A stretch of DNA of 60,462 bases from Solobacterium sp. (GTDB lineage: Bacteria; Bacillota_I; Bacilli_A; Erysipelotrichales; Erysipelotrichaceae). The position numbers and the translations under genes were made by a program. The notes under the pieces were generated by a model. It saw nothing but the letters and a program-made list of their open reading frames with translations, searched no databases and had not been told where the DNA came from. This document shows, piece by piece, positions 7,865-17,093 of this stretch. Positions within the stretch are counted from its first letter, which is position 1. The number at the start of each line of letters is the position of its first letter. The DNA lies in NCBI GenBank assembly GCA_017469355.1, contig JAFUGM010000019.1, positions 1 through 60,462 of the forward strand. Direction: 5' to 3'.

Positions 7865-8860
7865 ATGGCCAAAAAGAAGAAAAAACGCGGTGGGATGAAC
7901 ATACTGGTGCTGATATTTTTATGTCTGCTCACCGCTTTGATCGGAGTTGTCGGTACAGAGTACTTTTATCTGAAGGAAAAATATGCCGGCGATGCTGTTG
8001 CCTACAGCCGTGAACAGATCCGTGATCTGGATCTGGATTCCCTGGAGTATAAAGTTGTCCGTATGTTCTATACGGATGAACAGATCAACAATATCCGGGA
8101 TAACACCGTATCAATTAATGAAACCGCCCAGACTGCGGTGACTGGGGAAGGAACGGAACTTCCTCCCGTGGAGATTGTCCCGATTTATGGAACAACCTAT
8201 GAGGGATATATGATGCTGGTACATAATCCGGAAGATATCTCGGTTGCGGTCAATCCGTATCTTGGGACCGGCTCGGCAGCACCTTCGCTGGATGAGTATG
8301 TCAATATGTATCATGCGCTTGCGGGAATCAATGGCGGCGGCTTCCAGGATGACGGCGGTCACGGAAACGGATCCATTCCTCAGGGCATCGTGATTCATGA
8401 AGGGAAACTGGTTTACGGTAATCCGAATACCTATCTTGGAATTGTTGGTATTACCAGTGACGGAAAACTCTTCTGTGCCAATGCGACGGGAAATGAATGC
8501 CTGGAATGGGGGATGACAGAAGCGGTTACTTTCGGCCCGGTCTTCATCAATAACTATCAGGTTGTCTTCCAGGAAGGAACCGATAATCTCGGTATGTTGA
8601 ATCCGCGAACCGCAATCGGTCAGAGGAGTGATGGAACGTTCATGCTGCTGGTAGTCGATGGACGTGGTCCGACCAGCTTTGGCGCATTATATGAAGATAT
8701 CATCAAGATCTTCCAGGCAAATGACGCCGTCATGGCTGCCAACCTGGACGGAGGAAACTCCTCCGCCATGATCTATGATGGTGACTATGTGAATACACCG
8801 GTATCCATGTATGGTTCCCGGAACCTGCCGACGGTATTCCTTGTGAAAGGAGACAACTGA
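7865..8860 (+). CDS. Membrane-anchored phosphodiester glycosidase (NAGPA-domain) protein
   Basis: A 331-residue protein with a lysine-rich N-terminus and one membrane helix (about 12-32), so the domain faces outside. The C-terminal two thirds match the NAGPA/phosphodiester glycosidase fold. Signs are the GINGGGF segment, GPVFINN, PRTAIGQRSDGTF and ANLDGGNSSAMIYDG. Relatives cleave GlcNAc-1-phosphodiester links or act on cell-wall glycopolymers and exopolysaccharide. The next gene begins 1 nt after the stop codon and is probably its partner at the cell surface. Substrate unknown. Confidence 0.82.
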   Translation: MAKKKKKRGGMNILVLIFLCLLTALIGVVGTEYFYLKEKYAGDAVAYSREQIRDLDLDSLEYKVVRMFYTDEQINNIRDNTVSINETAQTAVTGEGTELPPVEIVPIYGTTYEGYMMLVHNPEDISVAVNPYLGTGSAAPSLDEYVNMYHALAGINGGGFQDDGGHGNGSIPQGIVIHEGKLVYGNPNTYLGIVGITSDGKLFCANATGNECLEWGMTEAVTFGPVFINNYQVVFQEGTDNLGMLNPRTAIGQRSDGTFMLLVVDGRGPTSFGALYEDIIKIFQANDAVMAANLDGGNSSAMIYDGDYVNTPVSMYGSRNLPTVFLVKGDN

Positions 8861-8861
8861 T

Positions 8862-9929
8862 ATGCGGATTAAGACATGGCTCGGTCTCTTGATTGTGGCA
8901 CTCCTTGCGGGAGGATTCGCCTTTGGCGGAAAACGCTATGTGGATAGTGCGAAAGAAGAGTTTGCGGCGGCGGAAGAAGCACTTCCTGAATCCGCGATCT
9001 CCGCATACTTCGCCCATATCCGCGAACATGATTATGACGGCATCTATGAAGATTCGATGATTGTGAATCCTCATATCAATTCCAAGGAAGATTATATTGC
9101 GCGTCTGGAAGAAATATATGAAGGCGTGGATACCTCAAAGATTGAATATGCCGGTCTCGACAATACCGATGGTTCCCGTGATTATAAGCTCTACTATGAC
9201 CAGCAGTTTCTTGCGACGCTGAAATTGATGAAAGCAGCTGATGGCAGCTGGATGGCTTCCACCATCTTCAGTGGAGATCTCAGCTATATCATCGAAGTTC
9301 CTACCGATGTGACTATTACCGCAAATGGCGTAGCGATCGGACCGGAATATATGATTCAGGAAGAGGTTACTGCCTCCAACTTCACCGGTCTCAATGATAC
9401 GTCTTCTGCACCGAAGGTAAATGTCTATCAGCTGGATAATCTGCTGGGGGCTCCGGTGATTGAAGTGACAGGGCAAAGCGGATACGGAACCCTGACGGAT
9501 GTGCTCACCGGGCGGATCTTTGTTGGAAAAACGGTAAATGATGCGGAACTCTCCCAGACCATGATTGATGATGCGGAAATCATCGCCAAGTGGCCTGCCC
9601 AGGAGGCAAGCTTAGGTCAGGTGGCTGCGGTATCTGTAACGACCAGTGACTGGTATTCCCGGGTATCCGGTGTACAGAACCAGTGGTTTACAGCGCATGG
9701 GACCAGCAGTTTCTCGAATCAGAAGGCCTTCAACATCATCCAGCAGAGTGAGGACTCCATGGTCGGATATGTCACATTTGACTACTATGCGTCCAATGGT
9801 GAAGTTTCCCGCACATGGAATGGCGGATATCAGATGTCCTTCCTGAATGTGAATGGAACCTGGAAGATTGCAGGGATGGCGATTGACAATGAACTGAATC
9901 CAAACAAGGTAACTCCGCTTCAAAACTGA
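8862..9929 (+). CDS. Exported protein of unknown function, partner of the phosphodiester glycosidase
   Basis: A 355-residue protein with an N-terminal hydrophobic segment (about 5-23) and no lipobox, so it is membrane-anchored or secreted. The body looks like two compact domains. An N-terminal part (about 45-130) resembles small alpha/beta NTF2-like folds with YKLYYD and a GSWMAS strand. A C-terminal part (about 235-350) has the similar ending GTWKIAGMAI. I do not recognise the family. It starts 1 nt after the phosphodiester glycosidase stop and is followed by a strong terminator, so the two genes form a two-gene surface unit. Confidence 0.6.
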   Translation: MRIKTWLGLLIVALLAGGFAFGGKRYVDSAKEEFAAAEEALPESAISAYFAHIREHDYDGIYEDSMIVNPHINSKEDYIARLEEIYEGVDTSKIEYAGLDNTDGSRDYKLYYDQQFLATLKLMKAADGSWMASTIFSGDLSYIIEVPTDVTITANGVAIGPEYMIQEEVTASNFTGLNDTSSAPKVNVYQLDNLLGAPVIEVTGQSGYGTLTDVLTGRIFVGKTVNDAELSQTMIDDAEIIAKWPAQEASLGQVAAVSVTTSDWYSRVSGVQNQWFTAHGTSSFSNQKAFNIIQQSEDSMVGYVTFDYYASNGEVSRTWNGGYQMSFLNVNGTWKIAGMAIDNELNPNKVTPLQN

Positions 9930-9950
9930 GACAACTCAAGATATAAAACG

Positions 9951-9992
9951 AAACGTATGGAATTCCTGAAGGGACCATACGTTTTTTTTTTG
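9951..9992 (+). terminator. Strong intrinsic terminator
   Basis: AAACGTATGG pairs with CCATACGTTT (10 bp) around a 14-nt loop, and a run of about ten T follows. Confidence 0.9.
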
Positions 9993-10061
9993 GGGTGGTC
10001 GCCGAATAAGACTTGAGGCGTATGATACAATGAATCGGGATTTAAGGAGAAGTATATTTTC

Positions 10062-12404
10062 ATGATGAAACAACCTGTTCGAACGAATGTTTCGGACTTT
10101 ATAAAATCAACGATGGGATCACAGTTTGTGATTCCGGTCTATCAGCGGAATTACACATGGAATCCAGAAGCGGAGACTGCCCGCTTCATGAATGACATTG
10201 AAGATCTGTTAACGAACCGTACTGCATCACATTTTCTGGGAATTCTGATTTACAAGGAATTTGAACGCGGATCCATGCATAAGGAAATCCGAATTGTGGA
10301 TGGCCAGCAGCGCTTGACGACCTCCTACCTGTTTCTTGTGGCATTGAAGAAGGCCGCCGCAGAACAGAAGGATCGGGAAACATCCGGAATGATTGATGAC
10401 TTCTATCTGTATAACCGTCATGCCTCGGATGATATTAAACTGCGGCTGAAACCGACCGTGTCGGATGATGATACCTATGAGCGGCTGATCTATGGAAGCC
10501 GGAAGGATCTGACAAAAAAGAATAAAGAAAGCAATGTCTTCCGCAATTACGAATATATTGCGGAGCGCATTGAGGAAATGAATCGGAAGTATTCCTTACT
10601 GGCGATTCTCGATACTCTGAGCCGGCTGGATATTCTGGCATTTCCGTTAAGTGAGTCAGATGACTCCCAGCAGATCTTTGAGTCAATTAATTCTACCGGA
10701 GCACCCTTAACTTCTGCGGATCTGATCCGGAATTATATTCTTATGAATGATGCCAGCGATGTGCAGGAGAGAAACTATCGTCTCTATTGGCAGCCGCTGG
10801 AACGCTATTACCCTCAGAGCCGGAAACTGGAAGAGTTTTTCCGTCTGTTTCTGGCCGCGAAAACATACAGCCTGTTAAATAAACGGGATATCTATGAAGG
10901 GTTCAAATCCTTCTGGAACAGTTCGCAGTCCTCGCATGAAGAACGCCTTCAGGAAATCAATCGGTATTGCCGGTATTACTACACGATTTATAACGGTGAA
11001 TGTGAAGATGAGCAGGTGGAGAAGGTTCTGCGGGAATTCCGCAGAAATGAGTCGAGAATTCCGGCGCCATTCTTAATGGAAATGTTCCGGATGTATGATG
11101 ATGAGATCATTGACAGCCGTACCTTGTGCTCGCAGATTCGCCTCATCGATACGTATCTTACCCGGCGGGCGCTCTGCGGTATGGATAACGGCTCGTTGAG
11201 CCGCTATTTCCCGCAGTTACTGCGGTCGGTCATGAAGAGCTGGAAAAAGAAGAAGCGCAATATTCATGAAATCACCAAGGTATTCCTGATCAACTATAAC
11301 CGTGGAAAATCCATGGCGATGCCGACAGACAGTCAGCTGCGGACCCGGTTACGGGAAGTGAATGCGTATTCCATCATGTGCATCCGTCCGGTGCTGGAAC
11401 GGATTGAACACCATGGCGCAACGGCGGAGGTGGATACATCGGAGCTGAACATTGAACATATCATGCCCCAGCATCCCAATGACTGGTGGAAACGGAACAG
11501 CGGCGCCGCAGATGATGAAGAATATACGTTCTATGCTAATCTCATCGGAAATCTCACACTATGCGCAGAGTATGACAATATCCGGATGGGCAATCAGGAC
11601 TTTAAGTTCAAGAAGAGTGTATTAAGTAAGACACTGCACATCCGGATGAATACAGAACTGCTGAAACGGGAGACCTGGACCGTTCAGGATATTCTGAATC
11701 GATGCGATCGTCTGGCCCGGGAAATCATTGAGATTTACCCATATGAAGGCGGAACCGATACGGCAGCGGATGAGCGGGATGATGACATCATTCTTCTCAA
11801 TACGCCAAGCGTCAATGTACGTGCCCTTTATGTAAATCCGCAGTGTATTGAAATACTTGCCGGATCAACCATGAAGTCATACCGATCCAATGAAATGAAA
11901 TCCATGCGCAGTCTCTATCGTGATATGACTGAGAAGGGTATTCTCTTTGAAGATGAAAACGGGACCGTGCAGTTTGACAAGAACTTCCGGTTCAGTGATC
12001 TGAATACTGCGGCACAGTTCCTGCTGCACCGGGGCGGGGATAACACCTCCGCTTGGACCAGAGAAAATGGACAGGTGTTCCTGCAGAAGAAGGAACCCGC
12101 AACACCTCCGGTAAAACCATCGGATACCCCGGTGAAAAAGGATACCTCCGGGCAGCCCAGAAGAAAGAAGCGGAAGAACAACACCAACCGACGGCCGAAC
12201 GAGACGGAGAGCCGTCAGACTGCGCAAGTACAGAAACCGCGCCCACCAAAGCAGACAGAAAAAAAGACGGTTTCTTCCAATGCGGAAGTCCGTCATTACA
12301 GTCGGAAGAGTGAACCACCCAAAGAAGTGGAGAAGCCCGCAGAACCGGAAGCGCCAAAGGCACAGGGTGGGTTCTTCAAGAATCTGTTTGGCAAGAAGAG
12401 TTAA
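10062..12404 (+). CDS. DUF262/DUF1524 (GmrSD-like) nuclease with a DUF4357 region and basic tail
   Basis: A 780-residue cytoplasmic protein. Residues 1-230 form a DUF262 domain with the diagnostic IVDGQQRLTT (about 77-86). A DUF1524 HNH region carries NIEHIMPQHPNDWW near residue 461. A DUF4357-like segment (about 587-640, NPQCIEILAGSTMKSYRSNE) follows. The last 110 residues or so are a proline/lysine/arginine-rich low-complexity tail ending in GGFFKNLFGKK. DUF262 plus DUF1524 is the build of type IV restriction enzymes such as GmrSD, which attack modified phage DNA; some relatives have other roles. It stands alone under its own extended -10 (TGATACAAT, 10023-10031). Its stop codon overlaps that of mutY on the other strand. 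A defence role is inference from the family. Confidence 0.82.
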   Translation: MMKQPVRTNVSDFIKSTMGSQFVIPVYQRNYTWNPEAETARFMNDIEDLLTNRTASHFLGILIYKEFERGSMHKEIRIVDGQQRLTTSYLFLVALKKAAAEQKDRETSGMIDDFYLYNRHASDDIKLRLKPTVSDDDTYERLIYGSRKDLTKKNKESNVFRNYEYIAERIEEMNRKYSLLAILDTLSRLDILAFPLSESDDSQQIFESINSTGAPLTSADLIRNYILMNDASDVQERNYRLYWQPLERYYPQSRKLEEFFRLFLAAKTYSLLNKRDIYEGFKSFWNSSQSSHEERLQEINRYCRYYYTIYNGECEDEQVEKVLREFRRNESRIPAPFLMEMFRMYDDEIIDSRTLCSQIRLIDTYLTRRALCGMDNGSLSRYFPQLLRSVMKSWKKKKRNIHEITKVFLINYNRGKSMAMPTDSQLRTRLREVNAYSIMCIRPVLERIEHHGATAEVDTSELNIEHIMPQHPNDWWKRNSGAADDEEYTFYANLIGNLTLCAEYDNIRMGNQDFKFKKSVLSKTLHIRMNTELLKRETWTVQDILNRCDRLAREIIEIYPYEGGTDTAADERDDDIILLNTPSVNVRALYVNPQCIEILAGSTMKSYRSNEMKSMRSLYRDMTEKGILFEDENGTVQFDKNFRFSDLNTAAQFLLHRGGDNTSAWTRENGQVFLQKKEPATPPVKPSDTPVKKDTSGQPRRKKRKNNTNRRPNETESRQTAQVQKPRPPKQTEKKTVSSNAEVRHYSRKSEPPKEVEKPAEPEAPKAQGGFFKNLFGKKS

Positions 12405-13486
12405 TCATTCAGAGAATAATACGCTTTATATGCATGAAATGCGGAAGGAACTGCGAAGTGCTGCAGTTCTTTCTTTGTAAGAAGCACATAGTCTTCTCCC
12501 GGCACCTCTTCCATTGACGCTGTGCGAATCTCATATGCAATCATGTCCCACTCCACATGGGAGAAGATATGCCGGCTGGCGGGAAGGGAAGTGAGTTTGA
12601 GGACGGGAATCCCATCCGCTTCCAGCTGTTTTATTACTTCATTGCGGGATAAGTGAGACTCATAGCCAGGAAATTCATACAGCCCACCCAGTAGTCCGCC
12701 TTCCTTCCGCTTATGAAGAAGGAAGCGTTCGCCATCCCTGATAACGGTAATGGTACGGGGAAGAATGCGGCGTGCCTTCAACTTACTGCGGTAGGGGATT
12801 CGATCGGTCGTGTGGTTCTGATATGCGATGCATGTAGAGCTCCATGGGCACAGTTCACAATGAGGTTCTCCATTTGGGAGACATACAAGAGCCCCTAATT
12901 CCATAAGGGCTTGAGTAAACCGAGAGACAAACTTCGGGGTTCGCTGAATCAGGCCATCCCCCGCAAGGGTAAAGAACTGACGCAGCTCCTGCTCAAATTC
13001 CTTTCGCACGATATCTGCGCGGATATCCCGTTCTTCATGGAACAGGCGTGCTAATACCCGAAGCACATTTCCGTCAACTGCCGGCTCGGGAATCTCATAG
13101 GCAATGGACGCAATCGCTCCGGCAGTATAAGGACCAATTCCGGGAAGTCGACGCAGCTGTGCCGGGTCACTTGGCAGTGCGCCTCCATGTTGTTCCATGA
13201 GAATCTCAGCACACTTCTTAAGATTTCTTGCGCGGGAGTAATATCCCATGCCTTCCCAGAGTTTCATTAAGGTATCTTCAGGAATACAGGAAAGGGAAGG
13301 AATATCCGGTATGACTTCCTTGAAGCGGACAAAGCGCTCTTTTACGAATTCCACTCTTGTCTGTTGCAACATGATTTCACTGATCCAGACATCAAACGGA
13401 TCCCCGGTATCCCGCCATGGAAGCTCCCGATGGTTGGTCTCATACCAGGTTAAAAGCTGTTCTGCCTGTGTGGTGGTGATTGCCAT
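12401..13486 (-). CDS. mutY: A/G-specific adenine glycosylase MutY
   Basis: A 361-residue protein that removes adenine mispaired with 8-oxoguanine. The N-terminal HhH-GPD domain carries ISEIMLQQTR with the catalytic Glu, the hairpin LPGIGPYTAGAI, and AVDGNVLRVLARL with the catalytic Asp. The Fe-S cluster cysteines read C-x7-C-x2-C-x5-C; the first spacing is one longer than the usual six. The C-terminal Nudix-like domain (about 230-355) checks the 8-oxoG strand. It converges on the DUF262 gene, with the two stop codons overlapping in TTAA. Confidence 0.93.
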   Translation of the reverse strand: MAITTTQAEQLLTWYETNHRELPWRDTGDPFDVWISEIMLQQTRVEFVKERFVRFKEVIPDIPSLSCIPEDTLMKLWEGMGYYSRARNLKKCAEILMEQHGGALPSDPAQLRRLPGIGPYTAGAIASIAYEIPEPAVDGNVLRVLARLFHEERDIRADIVRKEFEQELRQFFTLAGDGLIQRTPKFVSRFTQALMELGALVCLPNGEPHCELCPWSSTCIAYQNHTTDRIPYRSKLKARRILPRTITVIRDGERFLLHKRKEGGLLGGLYEFPGYESHLSRNEVIKQLEADGIPVLKLTSLPASRHIFSHVEWDMIAYEIRTASMEEVPGEDYVLLTKKELQHFAVPSAFHAYKAYYSLND

Positions 13487-13543
13487 GGAATTATTGTATC
13501 AGTCTTCACAAAAACCCGCTTTTAGAGTATCCTTAATTCACAC

Positions 13544-13614
13544 GCGCCGGTAATTCAATGGCAGAATGTCAGCTTCCCAAGCTGAATACGCGGGTCCGAT
13601 TCCCGTTCGGCGCT
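13544..13614 (+). tRNA. tRNA-Gly (CCC anticodon)
   Basis: A 71-nt cloverleaf. The acceptor GCGCCGG pairs with TCGGCGC (one wobble). The anticodon stem CAGC/GCTG encloses TTCCCAA, giving anticodon CCC. The T-arm is GCGGG/CCCGT. CCA is not encoded. A run of T follows directly, overlapping the end of the convergent LysR gene. Confidence 0.94.
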
Positions 13615-13619
13615 CTTTT

Positions 13620-14546
13620 TTATTTTTTGGGGATGAATGACACAGGTTCAGCCAGAGGTTCAAAGAAGGGATCCTCTGGCGTTTTATATACCTGCACTGC
13701 TGTATCGATATACGCCTGAATGGACTCCGATACCGGTTCCTGGTAAATGATGCCATATTCTCTTCGCCAGGACGTGTCGAGAGGAATGACCGCAAGCTCA
13801 TGAATCTTTCGAATAAATGGATTTGCGGTCAGAAAGAGATAATCATTGTTCAGGCAGGAGAAGGCAATATCCACCTGATGATCCACATCCATGCGCTCAT
13901 GGAGTAAAGAGGGATGGAGAGAATATGCCTGTTTCAGTTCTTTAACCTGCTGTTTTTCCAGCATCATCGGGAAGATATACATATGAAAGGAGGAAAGCTC
14001 GGAAAGCGTAAGCAGGCGTTTCTCGGAAAGGGGATGATTTCGACGCACCGCAATATGAAACTTTGTTTTCACCAATGGTGTATAGCCGGTGTTCATCTGT
14101 TTCATATCGGATAAACGGAACGTTTCTCCAACATCCATGATATTTTCCTGAACCCGGTATTCGCCGCTGTGATTGGGATGAACTACGCGTGTGATATTGA
14201 TTTCCGGATAAACAGTTGAATACATGTCAGTTACCGGGTCCAGGATGACCTGGTGCTCCACATTACCGATACGTATGGTTTCACTCATTGTCGCTTTTCG
14301 GCATGCGCTGATCAGATCTGCTTCCTCTTTCAATAATTGCTTTGCGCCGTCATAGAAGATCTTTCCGGCTTCCGTAGGCCGGACTCCGGTACGCGTGCGC
14401 TCCAGCAGAATACATCCTGTCTCATCTTCCAGCTTTTTGACCTGCTTATACATTGCCTGTTTGGAAAGAAAGGAATGTTCCTGTGTTTTCGTGAAACTTC
14501 CATGATCGATAAGATCAATTAACAGTTTCATATGTTCACTGTTCAT
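13620..14546 (-). CDS. LysR-family transcriptional regulator
   Basis: A 308-residue protein. The start at 14546 is chosen because AGAGGTG lies about 6 nt upstream and it begins directly with the helix-turn-helix (MKLLIDLIDHGSFTKTQEHS). The N-terminal domain is recognisable though diverged, and a LysR substrate-binding domain follows. It is divergent from the secreted flavoprotein reductase gene at 14646, with a palindrome between them. It probably activates that reductase in response to the reductase's electron acceptor; this is inferred from the layout. Confidence 0.83.
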   Translation of the reverse strand: MNSEHMKLLIDLIDHGSFTKTQEHSFLSKQAMYKQVKKLEDETGCILLERTRTGVRPTEAGKIFYDGAKQLLKEEADLISACRKATMSETIRIGNVEHQVILDPVTDMYSTVYPEINITRVVHPNHSGEYRVQENIMDVGETFRLSDMKQMNTGYTPLVKTKFHIAVRRNHPLSEKRLLTLSELSSFHMYIFPMMLEKQQVKELKQAYSLHPSLLHERMDVDHQVDIAFSCLNNDYLFLTANPFIRKIHELAVIPLDTSWRREYGIIYQEPVSESIQAYIDTAVQVYKTPEDPFFEPLAEPVSFIPKK

Positions 14547-14561
14547 AACACCTCTTTGGTA

Positions 14562-14582
14562 ACCTGTGGTTCCCACACAGGT
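14562..14582. promoter_or_regulatory. Palindrome between LysR gene and flavoprotein reductase gene
   Basis: ACCTGTG-N7-CACAGGT is a perfect 7-bp inverted repeat in the divergent intergenic region. It is a good candidate LysR binding site. Confidence 0.55.
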
Positions 14583-14645
14583 AATGATAAGAGACTTCCC
14601 TGGAATTAACAAGCCGATAAGATGGGAGTGAAAGGAAGAAATTGT

Positions 14646-16418
14646 ATGAAAAAACTTACTGCTTTATTCATGGCGCTTGTGCTGCTGAGCGGCTGCGGAC
14701 AGTCTGCTTCTTCTCCAGAAGACACTGCTGTGCAGGGTGACGCCGAACCCTCAGGTATCTTTACACCGGGCACCTATACCGCCACTGCGGACGGAAGAAA
14801 TGGAGAGGTTGTAGTTACTGCCACATTTTCGTCAGATGCCATTGAAGATATTCAGGTGGAATCGGAAGAAACAGAAAATATCGGTGTTACTGCGATGGAA
14901 GAGCTGAAACAGCAGATCCTCGACGCACAGGCACTGGATGTGGATGTGATCAGTGGGGCTACTCTAAGCAGCCAGGCATTCCTGAGCGCATTGAAGGAAG
15001 ATGTATCTCAGGCAGGTGCAGATCCTGAATCCTTGACCGGTGCGGTCAAGGAAGAGGCTGCCACCGCCTATCAGACGGAAGCGGAGATTATCATCGTCGG
15101 AGCTGGTGCTGCCGGTATGACTGCCGCAATTACCGCATCGGAAAATGGCGCTGATGTCATTTTGCTTGAGAAATCCAGCGTGCTTGGCGGAAATACCGTA
15201 TGTGCTGCCAATGGCATCAACGGTGCCGATTCGGAAGTGCAGCTTGCGTCCGAACAGTATGTGAATGCCAATGCGTCTGTAGAAGGACTCGCAGAATTAC
15301 AGTCGAATAATGATCATGCGAGAAGTGACCTTGTCAACGCGTTTGCGGAACACAGCGGGGAGACACTGGACTGGCTTACCAGTATTGGGGCGAACTTCGA
15401 AGTGGACATTCAGGAAGATGACCGGAATGAAACGCAGAACTATTACATGGTTAAGGATGTGACAGACGGTACGACAGCGGTTACGTTAATCAATCGTGTC
15501 GCAGCGGAACTTAAGAAGGCTGGAATTACTGTTTATTACAATATGGATGCGCATGATCTGGTTCAGGATGATAATGGCGCAGTGACTGGTGTTATCGCGA
15601 CAGATGAACAGGGAGAGGAAATTACCTTCCATGGCAAAGCAGTTCTGCTTGCGACAGGCGGCTTTGGCCAGAACAGTGAGCTTGTTGGGACCTATAATGA
15701 ACATCTGGCAAACGCTGTTACCGATGAAATCGCTCCTACCACTGGTGAAGGTCTTCTGATGGCACTTTCTGTTGGAGCTGATACGGCAGATCTGGATGCG
15801 ATTCAGACGTTCCCGGCTGTCATTCCGGGATATGGAATGATTCTTCCGTTTAATCTTCCGGGTGGATTTGTGCCGGATGCGCTGTATGTGAATAACTCCG
15901 CAGAGCGATTTACCGCCGAAGCATTTGAGATCCCGGATGCGATTCTTGCGCAGGATAAAGGAGAAGTATACGCCGTTTTCGATGACAGCGGAATGAATGA
16001 TGGTCTGAAAAATCTGATGAATCTTGGATATGTTGTTTCCGGTGACTCTCCAGAAGAGCTTGCGGAACAGCTGGGTCTTGACCCGAACGTATTGCGTGAA
16101 ACGGTAGATGTGTTCAATGAAGATATTGAAGATGGGACAGATGACGCGTTTGGCAGAGAACAGAATCTCGATCCGATCGAAGGAACACTGTATGGTTATC
16201 GCTTCGGTGTCGGTGCTCATTATTTCATGGGTGGTGTTCTGATCAATGACAAAACACAGGTGCTGGATGCCGAAGGGACTCCGATTGATGGTCTCTATGC
16301 GGCAGGGGAAGTAACCGGTGGATTCCACGGGACCTTCCGTGTCGATGGATCGGGACTTGGCGATTCGTTTACCTTCGGAAGAATTGCTGGACAGGAAATC
16401 GCAGAAGCAGTCAGATAA
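14646..16418 (+). CDS. Secreted lipoprotein flavoprotein reductase (FMN-bind plus FAD_binding_2, fumarate-reductase-like)
   Basis: A 590-residue lipoprotein with lipobox LLSGC (Cys about 17). The start at 14646 is the ATG that begins the signal peptide. An FMN-bind domain (about 35-125) carries DVISGATLSS, whose Thr is the usual site for FMN linked covalently by ApbE. An FAD_binding_2 domain follows (IIIVGAGAAGMTAA about 147, ending with LYAAGEVTGGFHG and GSGLGDSFTFGRIAG), as in flavocytochrome c fumarate reductases and urocanate reductase. Such proteins use small organic molecules as terminal electron acceptors outside the membrane, taking electrons from flavin carriers. Acceptor unknown; a dedicated divergent LysR gene suggests acceptor-specific induction. 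A related but larger protein lies at 40329-42491. Confidence 0.87.
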   Translation: MKKLTALFMALVLLSGCGQSASSPEDTAVQGDAEPSGIFTPGTYTATADGRNGEVVVTATFSSDAIEDIQVESEETENIGVTAMEELKQQILDAQALDVDVISGATLSSQAFLSALKEDVSQAGADPESLTGAVKEEAATAYQTEAEIIIVGAGAAGMTAAITASENGADVILLEKSSVLGGNTVCAANGINGADSEVQLASEQYVNANASVEGLAELQSNNDHARSDLVNAFAEHSGETLDWLTSIGANFEVDIQEDDRNETQNYYMVKDVTDGTTAVTLINRVAAELKKAGITVYYNMDAHDLVQDDNGAVTGVIATDEQGEEITFHGKAVLLATGGFGQNSELVGTYNEHLANAVTDEIAPTTGEGLLMALSVGADTADLDAIQTFPAVIPGYGMILPFNLPGGFVPDALYVNNSAERFTAEAFEIPDAILAQDKGEVYAVFDDSGMNDGLKNLMNLGYVVSGDSPEELAEQLGLDPNVLRETVDVFNEDIEDGTDDAFGREQNLDPIEGTLYGYRFGVGAHYFMGGVLINDKTQVLDAEGTPIDGLYAAGEVTGGFHGTFRVDGSGLGDSFTFGRIAGQEIAEAVR

Positions 16419-16427
16419 CGATGATTG

Positions 16428-16450
16428 AGTCACCTCAGGGTGGCTCTTTC
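16428..16450 (+). terminator. Intrinsic terminator after the flavoprotein reductase
   Basis: AGTCACC/GGTGGCT (7 bp, one wobble) with a short loop is followed by CTTTCTT. Confidence 0.55.
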
Positions 16451-16527
16451 TTATTTCCAGGGCATGCGCATAGGTGAACCAGAGATAATGCGGTACACTG
16501 CAGTTATCAAAAGGAAAGGAGACCAGT

Positions 16528-17064
16528 ATGAAGGAAACCATTAAAGTGACAGAGTATGCAGGACGGATTAACGAGGCCCTTGGCAAAGGGGGAATTCTGT
16601 TGAATACGAGTGGCGAAAAGTTCAATACGATGGTGATTGGCTGGGGCCATCTCGGTATTCTATGGAATAAACCAACCTTCCATGTTTACGTACGCCAGGG
16701 GCGGTATACTAAGCCACAGTTGGATAAGACCGGTGAATTTACGATCAGCGTGCCATTAGATAACGCAGATCCACTCATCACAAAACTCTGCGGCTGGAAG
16801 TCAGGCCGGGAAATCGATAAGGTCAAGGAGGCTGGACTCGAGCTGGAAGAAGCTCGAACCATTCATACTCCCGGAATCAAGCAGTATCCCATTACCCTGG
16901 AATGTCGGATTCTCTATGCCCAGGATCAGGATCTCAGCCGGATTCCCGAGGATATCAGAGCAGCAACCTATCCACAGGATGTGGATGGCACCTGGCCTAT
17001 GGCAAATCGGGATTTCCATACCATGTATATCGGGGAGATTGTCGACGCATATATCATTCGATAG
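16528..17064 (+). CDS. Flavin reductase-like FMN-binding split-barrel protein
   Basis: A 178-residue protein with the flavin reductase-like split-barrel fold. Signs are GGILLNTSGEKFNTMVIGWG at the N-terminus, a VYVRQGRYTKPQLDKTGEFTI-type strand pair near residue 53, and LECRILYAQDQ. Relatives bind FMN and pass electrons or use NAD(P)H to reduce flavin. The start has an AAAGGAGAC site. Being next to a flavin-dependent secreted reductase may be meaningful, but a terminator separates the two. Confidence 0.78.
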   Translation: MKETIKVTEYAGRINEALGKGGILLNTSGEKFNTMVIGWGHLGILWNKPTFHVYVRQGRYTKPQLDKTGEFTISVPLDNADPLITKLCGWKSGREIDKVKEAGLELEEARTIHTPGIKQYPITLECRILYAQDQDLSRIPEDIRAATYPQDVDGTWPMANRDFHTMYIGEIVDAYIIR

Positions 17065-17093
17065 GCAGAATCTTTTAACTTAAGTGAACAGCG

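Noticed and set aside
15486-16625. Long minus-strand open frame of 379 codons
   Set aside because: It lies almost wholly antisense to the flavoprotein reductase, has no ribosome site and no recognisable domains; it is a shadow of the coding strand.
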